From an uncultured Lachnospiraceae bacterium (GTDB lineage Bacteria > Bacillota > Clostridia > Lachnospirales > Lachnospiraceae): a DNA stretch of 64,000 bases. The stretch covers positions 1 through 64,000 of the forward strand of contig ONDV01000002.1 of NCBI GenBank assembly GCA_900316665.1, written 5' to 3'. Below the pieces are notes generated by a model that saw only the letters and a list, made by a program, of their open reading frames with translations, was not told where the DNA came from and made no database searches. Shown here piece after piece: positions 8,571 through 15,715 of this stretch (position 1 is the first letter of the stretch; the number at the start of each line of letters is the position of its first letter). The position numbers were made by a program, and so were the translations under genes.

Positions 8571-9014
8571 TTAATTCAGGATCATCTTGAAGGCGTGGCC
8601 TTTTTCATATCCTTTGCCCCAGAGGTCTTTCCGGAGGTTGACCTCAACCATCTCGCCGATCGTGCAGCCTGCCTCTTTAAAAAGCCATAAGGTTTCGATT
8701 GCATCCGTTGCCCTGCAGGAGTAGGTGAAGGCCTTGATGCCGTTCTCCCTCATGCAGGCGACGAGGGCTTCCACGTCCCGGCCCCAGATGATATCGTCGA
8801 AGTCGAGGATTTCGTTCTCGTTGTCTCTCGATTTCTCGTAGGCCCTCCAGATCTTCCAGGCGATGTCGCGTCGGATTACCATCTCGCCGATCTTGTCCTC
8901 GGCCGCCTTCGCGGCTTCTCTTGCGGCATCCCTCTCCTCTGCTGAGGTGGCTGCCTTGTAGGCTTTCTTTGCTTCTGCGATGGTGTTGTAGGTTTCTTCA
9001 AAAATGTTCGTCAT
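8571..9014 (-). CDS. Unrecognised accessory phage protein (147 aa)
   Basis: A 147-residue protein with no family I recognise. Residues 5-45 are Ala/Glu/Lys-rich and probably helical. The remainder contains DFDDIIWGRDVEALVACMRENGIKAFTYS, which suggests a compact alpha/beta domain. The start at 9014 is preceded by CAAGGAGGAC; a longer frame to 9119 would run through the leader repeat and is rejected. It is preceded by leader copy B and followed by a hairpin, the same layout as the neighbouring cassettes. Confidence 0.65.
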   Translation of the reverse strand: MTNIFEETYNTIAEAKKAYKAATSAEERDAAREAAKAAEDKIGEMVIRRDIAWKIWRAYEKSRDNENEILDFDDIIWGRDVEALVACMRENGIKAFTYSCRATDAIETLWLFKEAGCTIGEMVEVNLRKDLWGKGYEKGHAFKMILN

Positions 9015-9056
9015 GACTTTGTCCTCCTTGCTATGTGCTTGTTTGCCTTTTCCTTT

Positions 9057-9120
9057 GGCATGTACATATATCACTCTGCAGGCGATATATAGCAAGGAAA
9101 TAAGCCTCATAACCTGCACA
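9057..9120 (-). promoter_or_regulatory. Cassette leader element, copy B
   Basis: Identical to copy A over 44 bases (9057-9100), with the same upstream TGCAC/TTTGTGCA block. It lies upstream of the 8571-9014 gene. Such identity between two intergenic regions about 620 bp apart points to recent duplication or gene conversion of the leader with its cassette. Confidence 0.6.
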
Positions 9121-9143
9121 AAAATGTACCGAAAATCCTTTGC

Positions 9144-9326
9144 TTATCTGACATCGCCGTGGAGGATGAAGTGGATATATTCATCCCGGTGTTCCTCGAT
9201 TAAGAGCACCAATTCCAAGAAGTTTCGGTCGAAGGCAAGCCTCTGGACCATTGGAAGGTCGAACATATTTGTAAGCCCTGAGGAGCGGATGACCTCGATT
9301 TCTTCCCTGACTGTCGGATCTATCAT
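9144..9326 (-). CDS. DUF5049-like protein
   Basis: A 60-residue protein resembling the DUF5049 family of Firmicutes phages and mobile elements. The block TNMFDLPMVQRLA followed by LVLLIEEHRDEYIHFI is the family pattern. Function is unknown. The start overlaps the stop of the DUF4314-like gene by four bases, so the two are translationally coupled. Confidence 0.75.
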   Translation of the reverse strand: MIDPTVREEIEVIRSSGLTNMFDLPMVQRLAFDRNFLELVLLIEEHRDEYIHFILHGDVR

Positions 9327-9547
9327 TCTGCCACCTTCCTTACGATGTCCTCTCCGTAGATCACGTTAAGCCCGGAACCGTTGTCCCAATGGACAAGCAG
9401 GCTTCCCTTGTCGTCAACACCATAGACCGTTCCTTTTGTCCCGGCAGGCGGTGCCTGGATGTCGTCCATCTGAACCAGCTCGATCCGGCTGCCCTGCGGG
9501 AATTCCTCCCGCAGAGCCGTAAGTTCCTTTTCGCTTATCATCCTCAT
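9323..9547 (-). CDS. DUF4314-like protein
   Basis: A 74-residue protein with the DUF4314 pattern: SRIELVQMDDIQAPPAGTKGTV followed by VHWDNGSGLNVIYGED, a small beta-barrel (SH3-like) fold by appearance. The family is common in clostridial phages and integrative elements and has no assigned role. Four-base overlaps with both neighbours make a three-gene coupled unit (10359 to 9144). Confidence 0.8.
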   Translation of the reverse strand: MRMISEKELTALREEFPQGSRIELVQMDDIQAPPAGTKGTVYGVDDKGSLLVHWDNGSGLNVIYGEDIVRKVAE

Positions 9548-10359
9548 GCCTGTACCTCCTTTGCCGGTGCGCCGTTTTTAAAGGCTGAGCTTCCAGTCAG
9601 GTTCTTAAGAAGCACCTTACGGTCTTCCTTGTATTCGGCTCCGATGAATCCGAGCCGGAGAAGGAAGCAGCGGAAGGTGTACTTTTCATTGGCTGCCGGA
9701 TGCTCTTTTCCGCTGCAGCGGTTCACCTCTTTGGAGAGCTTGCAGAGGAAGGAAAGAAATCTGGTGTAGGCGTTTACCTCTTCCGGGGTGAGTTCCCGGT
9801 CAAACCAGGGGAACTCGATCTTGTCTTCTGTGATGTTGATCCTTGTGTCGGTGATGGCGAGTGCCTTCTTGATAAGGCTCTCCTTAGAGCTGATCAGGTT
9901 CATAAGCGTTCCGGCGTTTGCGGATGCAAGGGGAAGAGAAATCGTAAATTCGGTGATCCCGTCCTCAGTAGATTCCGCTTCATTTGTATCCGGCACCTCG
10001 TTTTCTGTAGGAGCTTTTGCGGTCTCGCCTTCGCTTTCCGGGGCGGTATCTTTAAGCGCCTGTTCGGATGCTTCTTCTGAAATTGATTCCGGTTCGTTGG
10101 TTAGCTCCGTATCAGCTTCGATTTCAGCCTTGTCGCTCCCGACCAGTTCATATCCCTTTGCCTTCAGTGCTTCAAGCAGGGCGCTTAAGTCTTTGCCGTC
10201 CGGGGCGGTAAGCGTCGCGTCCCGGTTCACGGTGAGGTCACCGATTGCAAAAGCGTAGGTCGGTGTGAACTGGTAGACTGCCTTTTCTCCGGTGATCGCT
10301 GCGATGTCCTTTGCGAATGCTTTCTTGTTTTCTTTTGTTACGTTGAATGTAAGCTTCAT
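9544..10359 (-). CDS. Unrecognised phage/mobile-element protein (271 aa)
   Basis: A 271-residue protein with three parts. Residues 1-75 form a compact domain (MKLTFNVTKENKKAFAKDIA...). Residues 80-150 are an acidic, low-complexity Glu/Thr/Ser linker. Residues 150-265 are a second domain with FPWFDRELTPEEVNAYTRFL. Proteins of this layout are found beside DUF4314 and DUF5049 genes in clostridial mobile elements and are sometimes labelled 'virulence-related' without evidence. A good GGAGG site lies upstream, and leader copy C precedes it. Confidence 0.7.
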   Translation of the reverse strand: MKLTFNVTKENKKAFAKDIAAITGEKAVYQFTPTYAFAIGDLTVNRDATLTAPDGKDLSALLEALKAKGYELVGSDKAEIEADTELTNEPESISEEASEQALKDTAPESEGETAKAPTENEVPDTNEAESTEDGITEFTISLPLASANAGTLMNLISSKESLIKKALAITDTRINITEDKIEFPWFDRELTPEEVNAYTRFLSFLCKLSKEVNRCSGKEHPAANEKYTFRCFLLRLGFIGAEYKEDRKVLLKNLTGSSAFKNGAPAKEVQA

Positions 10360-10380
10360 GGTATGTACCTCCTTTGTTTT

Positions 10381-10470
10381 GGTAGTACATACATCACTCT
10401 ACAAAGCAGTAATAGCAAGGGAAACCGAGAGAAATACGTACCAAATATCAGCCCGCAATAGTGGCAGAGC
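10381..10470 (-). promoter_or_regulatory. Cassette leader element, copy C
   Basis: The most diverged copy. On the minus strand it retains TTTCCCTTGCTATTAC, the AGAGTGAT arm and a TATGTAC tail, upstream of the three-gene unit starting at 10359. The -10-like TATTAC is weaker than in the other copies. Confidence 0.45.
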
Positions 10471-10480
10471 ACTGTGTAAT

Positions 10481-11443
10481 TTATGCTGTCTCGGATTCCT
10501 TTGGCATCTGCTCCAGGGCTTCTTGGTAAGAGAGCTTCTTCCCGTCACGAATCAGGTAGACATCCGTGTCCGAGCCTTCCTTTAGCTTGATATAACGGTT
10601 GACCGCCACATCGATAAACTTCGGTTCCAGTTCCACACCGTAGCAGATGCGCCCCAGCTCCTCGCAGGCGATGAGGGTGGAGGCGGATCCTAGGAAGCCG
10701 TCAAGCACCAGTCCGTTCGTCTGGGTGCACTGTTTGATAAGGTAGGCGATCAGTGGAACCGGCTTGCTTGACGGATGTCCGCAGCCGTCTTCCTTGCTGT
10801 TTTTTATCCGATCGAACTGGAAAACGGTGACCTGCTTCTGGTCACCGTACCACACATGCTTTCCGTCTTTTCTCCATCCCCAGATGATCGGTTCATGGAT
10901 GTATTTCCAGTCCGTCCGTGTAAGTACCAGCCGGTCCTTCTTCCAGACAAGCCCCGCGCCAACCTTGAATCCCGCGTCCTCATAGGCATCGTGGAAGATC
11001 CTCGCTTTTGCCGTAGCATAGAACACGTAGATCGAGGCATCCTTTGCCATTGCGTCTCTAAAGCAGGAGAAAGCTTTCCTTAAGAACTCATATCCATCCT
11101 TATCGTTTAAGTCATCGTTTTTGATCTTCCCGGAAGTGCTCTCGAGGTTTACGAGATACGGAGGATCGGTACAGACAAGATTTACACTTTTGCCATCCAA
11201 GAGATGTGTGTATGTGTCCGGGTCTGTGGAATCGCCGCAGATCACGGTGTGTCTGCCAAGGTGCCAGATATCACCTGTCCTGGAGAAGCAGGGCTTCTGC
11301 AGTTCTTCATCTACATCGAAGTCATCCTGTTTTGCTTCGTCATCGTCCGGGTCGAGAAGTTTCTCAAGGTCTGCCTCGTCAAAACCGAGGAGGGAGAGAT
11401 CAAAGGAGTCGTCCTTTAAATCGGACAGCTCAACGGAGAGCAT
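10481..11443 (-). pseudogene. 5'-truncated DNA methyltransferase (ParB-methylase type)
   Basis: A DNA N4/N6-type methyltransferase. The catalytic motif DPPY lies near residue 93 and the AdoMet-binding DGFLGSAST near residue 250, with the usual order DPPY then FxGxxT seen in the beta class. Relatives in phages carry an N-terminal ParB-like domain of 100 or more residues, which is missing here. In-frame homology (SALNAGWDED) continues upstream of the first Met to a stop at 11480-11482, so the gene is cut there. The remaining methylase domain looks intact, but there is no good ribosome site before 11443. Confidence 0.75.
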
Positions 11444-11546
11444 GTCCTCGTCCCATCCGGCATTTAATGCAGAAAAGTTTTAGCATTCACTCCCTCTGAG
11501 TTTCTGGGTCGATACATCTGAGATTGGAGGGAATGGACATATAAGG

Positions 11547-11918
11547 ATGAATGTGGCTCCTTGTCCCGGCATCGGAAGATCTAGCGTGCTGTCCGAAGAG
11601 CTGGAGGCATCGCGCCGGATACTTACTGCGCTCGGTGACGAAAACCGCCAGTACCTGATTCTCGAGATGATGAAGATGGGAGACTGCTCGGGCGTTCGCG
11701 CCATTGATATTGCGGAACACACGCAGCTTTCACGGCCTGCGGTGTCTCATCACCTGCAGATTATGAAGGATGCGGGAATCCTGAAGTCCAGAAAAGAAGG
11801 GACGAAAATCTTCTATTATTTTGATCCGGACATGAAGGCGATGAATACATTGATTGATATGCTGAAGCTTTCCATGGAAATCACGCGGACGCTTCCGGAC
11901 AGGAGCATTGAAGCGTAA
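11547..11918 (+). CDS. ArsR-family transcriptional regulator
   Basis: A 123-residue winged-helix protein. The core is RRILTALGDENRQYLILEMM, then AIDIAEHTQLSRPAVSHHLQIMKDAGILKSRKEGTKIFYYF, the ArsR recognition helix and wing. The metal-binding ELCVCDL motif of classical ArsR proteins is absent, so it may sense something else or nothing. It stands alone on the plus strand beside the prophage break, with no obvious target gene downstream. A terminator follows at 12077. Confidence 0.85.
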   Translation: MNVAPCPGIGRSSVLSEELEASRRILTALGDENRQYLILEMMKMGDCSGVRAIDIAEHTQLSRPAVSHHLQIMKDAGILKSRKEGTKIFYYFDPDMKAMNTLIDMLKLSMEITRTLPDRSIEA

Positions 11919-12076
11919 AGCGATACGCAGGCATGGAAGCAGGAGCGCGGAAGCGTAACGATGTACAGGACGCAAAGTCAGCATTTGCAGCTTTTAGAGA
12001 GAGTCACAGATGAGAGAATATCCTGTAAAAATCAATCTAACTAGATGTTGATGCTTTTCTAGAGTTCGAATAACGG

Positions 12077-12122
12077 AAAAATCCCTGCAGAGCCTGTATT
12101 TCAGGACCTGCAGGGATTTTTT
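12077..12122. terminator. Bidirectional intrinsic terminator
   Basis: A perfect 14-bp inverted repeat (AAAAATCCCTGCAG and its complement) with A and T tracts on both sides, lying between the plus-strand ArsR gene and the convergent mgtC operon. Confidence 0.9.
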
Positions 12123-12156
12123 ACTGTGTGGATTCCTTCGGGTTATTCCGCCGCCG

Positions 12157-12852
12157 TTACCGGATCTCTTCAATGTAATGGATGTCCTCCATCTGGTTCA
12201 GCTCCTGGATCAGATGCGTGTGATTCTGCTTTTTCATGAGGTCGAGGGTAGCGATTACGACGACATCATTTCCGAGCAGCGTCTGCCGCTTCTGCTTTTC
12301 AATGGAATGGATGCGGAACCCGTGATCCTCTGTAAACCGGAAGATCGAGCGAAGCCCGGTCTCCCGGTCGACCTCCATATAGAGGGAAATACGGCGGGCC
12401 ATTTCGTCCACATGAGAACTGATCCGCGTCAGAACCGTCATCACGAAATAAATGAGGGCAAACGCGACGACGGCCGCAGTCAGATATCCGGCGCCGATGG
12501 TGATGCCAAGACAGGCAGTCGTCCAGAGACAGGCGGCAGTCGTAAGACCGCGGACATAATTCTTCCCTGTGACAATGATTGTACCGACGCCTAAGAACCC
12601 AATGCCGCTGATGACCTGGGCGGAAAGCCGGGCAGGATCGCCGGTTTGATAGGTCATTACCAGATAGTCATCGGTGATCTTGGCCAGGGCCGCTCCCAGG
12701 CAGACCAGGGCAAACGTCCGCGTGCCGGCCGCCTGTCCGTGGATGCTCCGCTCCATTCCGATCAGACTGCCGAAAAAGGCGGCAAGCGCCAGTCGGAAGA
12801 TGACGGAAAATGCGCCAGGATCCTGAGATAATAACTGCCGGATGATACTCAT
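12157..12852 (-). CDS. MgtC/SapB family membrane protein
   Basis: A 231-residue MgtC/SapB protein. The N-terminal 145 residues hold four to five membrane segments with the family blocks LIGMERSIHGQAAGTRT and VISGIGFLGVGTII. The C-terminal 85 residues form a soluble ACT-like domain. Family members are linked to magnesium limitation, membrane potential and phosphate handling. Its start overlaps the upstream PLP-enzyme stop by four bases, so it is co-translated with the phosphonate operon. Its role there is unknown; phosphate balance during phosphonate use is one idea. Confidence 0.9.
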   Translation of the reverse strand: MSIIRQLLSQDPGAFSVIFRLALAAFFGSLIGMERSIHGQAAGTRTFALVCLGAALAKITDDYLVMTYQTGDPARLSAQVISGIGFLGVGTIIVTGKNYVRGLTTAACLWTTACLGITIGAGYLTAAVVAFALIYFVMTVLTRISSHVDEMARRISLYMEVDRETGLRSIFRFTEDHGFRIHSIEKQKRQTLLGNDVVVIATLDLMKKQNHTHLIQELNQMEDIHYIEEIR

Positions 12853-14252
12853 GCATGTTCCTCTATAAAAATCGGACCGCAGTCAAACTTTCTTTGTGAG
12901 TATTTATCCTCCAGTTGTGTCAGACACTGATCCAGTGCGCTGGTTACCCAGTCGATGTCTTTCTCCTGAAAGACCATCGGGGGACGAAGCTTCAGAACAT
13001 TGCCATAAGGCCCTGCAACGGAGGTCAGTACATGATTGTCCCGAAGCAGCTCGATGAGATCCAGCGCCTTTGCCTGATCCGGACTCTTCATCCCGTCATT
13101 CTTCGCGATCTCGAATCCGATGAAGAGTCCTGCTCCGCGGACGTCTCCAACGGAGTCCGGATGCAGCTTCTGGACTTCCCGGAGAGCGTCAAGCAGCTTC
13201 TTTCCAACGGTGCGGCAGTGTTCCTGCAGATGTTCCTCTTTAATATAATGCAGCACGGCCTGCGCTGCGGCGATGGAGACCGGGTTTCCGCCAAAGGTGT
13301 TGAAGTAAGGAAGCTTATCACTGAACGCGGCAAGAACCTCGTGCTTTGCTGCCAGGGCTGAGACAGGGATTCCATTTCCCATGGGCTTTCCCATGGTCAC
13401 CATGTCCGGGATGACGCCATGGCGTGCAAATCCCCAGAAGGCATCCCCGCAGCGGGCAAATCCAGGCTGGACTTCATCCGCGATGAATACGCCACCATTT
13501 TTATGGACGACGTCTACCGCGGCTTTGACGTATCCGATGGGATCCGGATGCACACCGTCCGAGGAAAAAATGGAGTCCGCAAGGAAACAGGCAAACGGGT
13601 AACCAGCCGCGTTCAGCTCATCGATTTTCTTCTGCATTTCGGAGGCATACCAGCTGGAAAATTCCTCGGGCGTGCCGCCATGCCGGAAGTAGTCCGGAGT
13701 GGAAATCTTCCGGACATAGGGCAGCAGCGGCTGCTCGCTTCCAAGAGCCGGGGAGCATCCGGAGGTCAATGCGCTGGTTCCGTGATAGGCTTCCTGGGAA
13801 ATGATGATCCCCTTTCCACCGGTGTATTCCCATGCGACACGAAGAGCGAGATCATTGGCCTCCGAGCCGGTGCACATATACATGATCTTGTCAATCTCCT
13901 TCGGAAGCATGGCGAGGATTTCCTCACTGTAGTCGACGATCCGGGTATGAAGATAGCGGGTATGGGTGTTCAGAAGCTTCATCTGCTCATCCACGGCATC
14001 GACCACAGCAGGATTGCAATGGCCAACCCCCGCCACGTTATTGTACATATCGAGATATTGGGTGCCCTCAGCATCCCAGAGATATTCCCCTTGTCCACGA
14101 ACCAGATTGACCGGTTTCCGGTAGAAGAGGCGATAAGCGCCTCCCATGTACTTTTCTCTGCGTTCGATCAGCTCCTTTGTCGCTTCATCCAGGACTTCCC
14201 CGTTGCCGTCCCGGTAGCTGTTCGTATCCATGATACTGGATCTTGTTGCCAT
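12849..14252 (-). CDS. Class-III PLP enzyme, PbfA / phospho-lyase-like
   Basis: A 467-residue class-III aminotransferase-fold enzyme. Visible features are TGSEANDLALR, the ADEVQPGFARCG loop with the PLP-contacting Asp, and the Schiff-base Lys in MGKPMGNG. The branch containing AGXT2, ethanolamine-phosphate phospho-lyase and PbfA fits it best. PbfA, (R)-1-hydroxy-2-aminoethylphosphonate ammonia-lyase, yields phosphonoacetaldehyde. The divergent AEP-type transporter makes a phosphonate substrate likely, but no PhnW, PhnX or PhnY/PhnA gene is visible nearby. An ordinary aminotransferase is the alternative. AGGAGGG precedes the start. Confidence 0.8.
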   Translation of the reverse strand: MATRSSIMDTNSYRDGNGEVLDEATKELIERREKYMGGAYRLFYRKPVNLVRGQGEYLWDAEGTQYLDMYNNVAGVGHCNPAVVDAVDEQMKLLNTHTRYLHTRIVDYSEEILAMLPKEIDKIMYMCTGSEANDLALRVAWEYTGGKGIIISQEAYHGTSALTSGCSPALGSEQPLLPYVRKISTPDYFRHGGTPEEFSSWYASEMQKKIDELNAAGYPFACFLADSIFSSDGVHPDPIGYVKAAVDVVHKNGGVFIADEVQPGFARCGDAFWGFARHGVIPDMVTMGKPMGNGIPVSALAAKHEVLAAFSDKLPYFNTFGGNPVSIAAAQAVLHYIKEEHLQEHCRTVGKKLLDALREVQKLHPDSVGDVRGAGLFIGFEIAKNDGMKSPDQAKALDLIELLRDNHVLTSVAGPYGNVLKLRPPMVFQEKDIDWVTSALDQCLTQLEDKYSQRKFDCGPIFIEEHA

Positions 14253-14325
14253 ATAAACCCTCCTGACTTAAACCATCCGCCTGTTCCAGGGCAGGATCTT
14301 TTATCGTGGTGTCTGACAGGTGCGA

Positions 14326-14664
14326 TTACAGCGCGTCTTTCCCGCGCTCTCCAGTACGGATCCGGATGTAGTCCTCGACGTTATAGATAGCAATCTTGCC
14401 GTCGCCATACTGTCCGGTATTGACTTCCTCAAGGATTTCGTGAATGATCTTTTCGACGACTTCATCGGAGACGATACTCTCTACCTTGATTTTCGGAACA
14501 AATCCGATCTGGTATTCCTTTCCTGTGGAGGATTTTACGGTGCCGTTCTGTCTTCCGTATCCCATGGTGTTGACAAAATTCATGCCGTTGATACCGTTCC
14601 GGTCCAGGATTTCCTTGACGATTTCAAGCTTTTCCGGTTTGATGATGATTTCCAGCTTCTTCAT
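14326..14664 (-). CDS. P-II family nitrogen regulatory protein
   Basis: A 112-residue P-II (GlnB/GlnK-like) protein. The C-terminal signature TGQYGDGKIAIYNVEDYIRIRTGERG is clear. The T-loop is present, with FVPKIKVES after it and a Tyr in the KEY position equivalent to the uridylylated Tyr51 of enteric proteins. P-II trimers bind ATP/ADP and 2-oxoglutarate and usually control AmtB or other transport and nitrogen enzymes. Here it lies 18 bases after the GntR regulator and before a PLP enzyme, with no amtB in view. It may tie phosphonate-nitrogen use to nitrogen status. Confidence 0.9.
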   Translation of the reverse strand: MKKLEIIIKPEKLEIVKEILDRNGINGMNFVNTMGYGRQNGTVKSSTGKEYQIGFVPKIKVESIVSDEVVEKIIHEILEEVNTGQYGDGKIAIYNVEDYIRIRTGERGKDAL

Positions 14665-14682
14665 GTTCTTTCCTCCTTCTGA

Positions 14683-15429
14683 TTATTCAAACTCCATGGA
14701 AAAATGGAGCATGTCTCCTCTTGCGCGTACCATAAAGTATTCGATGGGTCCGAGATCCTGAATGACAAAGAGATTTTCCTGCTGGAGAATCGGCATATCG
14801 TCCGAGATCTCCAAAAGTTCCATTTCCCGGGCTGTCGGGAGGCTTGCCTCAAGGTAGACCCAGACACATTCCGGGTGCGGATAATGGTATCCGTTGACGA
14901 AAATATGGTTGGTACCATGAAAGTCTGACGTATGGGATTCAAGGTCCGGTACATATTTCTCAGGAATCACGGACAGGCATACCGCCAGTTTTTTCCCTCC
15001 CAGTGTCCGGAGCTGTTCGAGATAGTACACATTTTCCTCCGGACGGATGCGGAGCTTCTTGCAGTCCCGTTTCGTCGGTTTCCTCTTTGTTAATGACAAA
15101 AGGCTGCTGGTAAAGCTCCTCGTCCCGTTGTTCAGAATTTCCGAAAATCCCAGGGAATTATCATGGTGGTAGATGACGGGTTTCGGCCGTTCCGCAACGA
15201 AAAAGCCGCGTCCCTTTTCGGAATAGATAATTCCCTGCGCCTTCAGGATGGCCATCGCGCTTCGAACCGTATTGCGGTTTACATGAAACCGTTCGGAAAT
15301 TGCGTTTTCGGATGGAAGGCGATCGTTTTCCTTCAGCTCATTTTCCCAGATGTATCGTTTGAGATAGGAAGTGATTTTCCTTCTCAGCGTTTCTACTTCT
15401 GTTACTTCTGTGGTACGTTCTGCGGTCAT
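14683..15429 (-). CDS. GntR-family regulator with UTRA domain (HutC/PhnF type)
   Basis: A 248-residue regulator. Residues 12-75 form the GntR winged helix (RLPSENAISERFHVNRNTVRSAMAIL), and the rest is a UTRA ligand-binding domain of the HutC/PhnF type. The start at 15429 is preceded by GGAGGAAA; a longer frame runs into the promoter and is rejected. Its own promoter and the divergent transporter promoter each carry TGGTACCA between -35 and -10. Autorepression together with repression of the transporter is therefore likely, relieved by an AEP-related ligand. Confidence 0.9.
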   Translation of the reverse strand: MTAERTTEVTEVETLRRKITSYLKRYIWENELKENDRLPSENAISERFHVNRNTVRSAMAILKAQGIIYSEKGRGFFVAERPKPVIYHHDNSLGFSEILNNGTRSFTSSLLSLTKRKPTKRDCKKLRIRPEENVYYLEQLRTLGGKKLAVCLSVIPEKYVPDLESHTSDFHGTNHIFVNGYHYPHPECVWVYLEASLPTAREMELLEISDDMPILQQENLFVIQDLGPIEYFMVRARGDMLHFSMEFE

Positions 15430-15454
15430 AGGTTTCCTCCAATTGGATGTTTGT

Positions 15455-15483
15455 AATCTAACATGGTACCAAGTACGCGTCAA
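15455..15483 (-). promoter_or_regulatory. gntR operon promoter with internal operator
   Basis: On the minus strand, TTGACG at 15483-15478, a 17-bp spacer and TAGATT at 15460-15455. The spacer contains the palindrome TGGTACCA at 15464-15471 within the longer shared block ACATGGTACCA (plus strand, 15461-15471). A repressor bound there would block RNA polymerase. Confidence 0.8.
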
Positions 15484-15594
15484 TCCGAACCAGAAAAAAA
15501 TCGGAAATTCTATAGATTGCACAAACTGATCCCCATAAAATACAGGACTTGAGAGAATTCTTCACAAACCTGATTTTTCGTGCTGCTTCTGCTA

Positions 15595-15623
15595 TTGACA
15601 GCAACATGGTACCAGGATAGAAT
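15595..15623 (+). promoter_or_regulatory. AEP transporter promoter with internal operator
   Basis: TTGACA at 15595-15600, 17-bp spacer, TAGAAT at 15618-15623, a near-consensus sigma-A promoter. The spacer contains ACATGGTACCA at 15604-15614, the same 11 bases as in the divergent gntR promoter. The geometry is the mirror image of that promoter. Confidence 0.85.
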
Positions 15624-15640
15624 GCCATCAAGTCGAAAGC

Positions 15641-15681
15641 AAAGGCGTTTTCCGAACGAATCATCGGAGAGCGCCTTTTTT
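15641..15681 (+). terminator. Leader intrinsic terminator (possible attenuator)
   Basis: About 14 bp of stem (AAGGCG...CGCCTT plus TCCGA/TCGGA with G-U pairs) followed by a T tract, placed after the transporter promoter and 34 bases before the first gene. Transcripts should stop here unless antiterminated. A short leader of about 50 bases results. I see no leader peptide. Confidence 0.7.
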
Positions 15682-15715
15682 ATATCATCATTTGAAGGAC
15701 AAAGGAGGTACGACT

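Noticed and set aside
9014-9119. N-terminal extension of the 8571 phage gene
   Set aside because: The extra codons fall in the duplicated leader element, and the start at 9014 has a strong ribosome site.
13419-14390. Plus-strand open frame (323 codons) opposite the PLP enzyme gene
   Set aside because: Antisense shadow of a conserved enzyme in GC-rich DNA; no start site.
14326-14664. A glnK-amtB ammonium transport pair
   Set aside because: No ammonium transporter gene lies on either side; the neighbours are a GntR regulator and a PLP enzyme.
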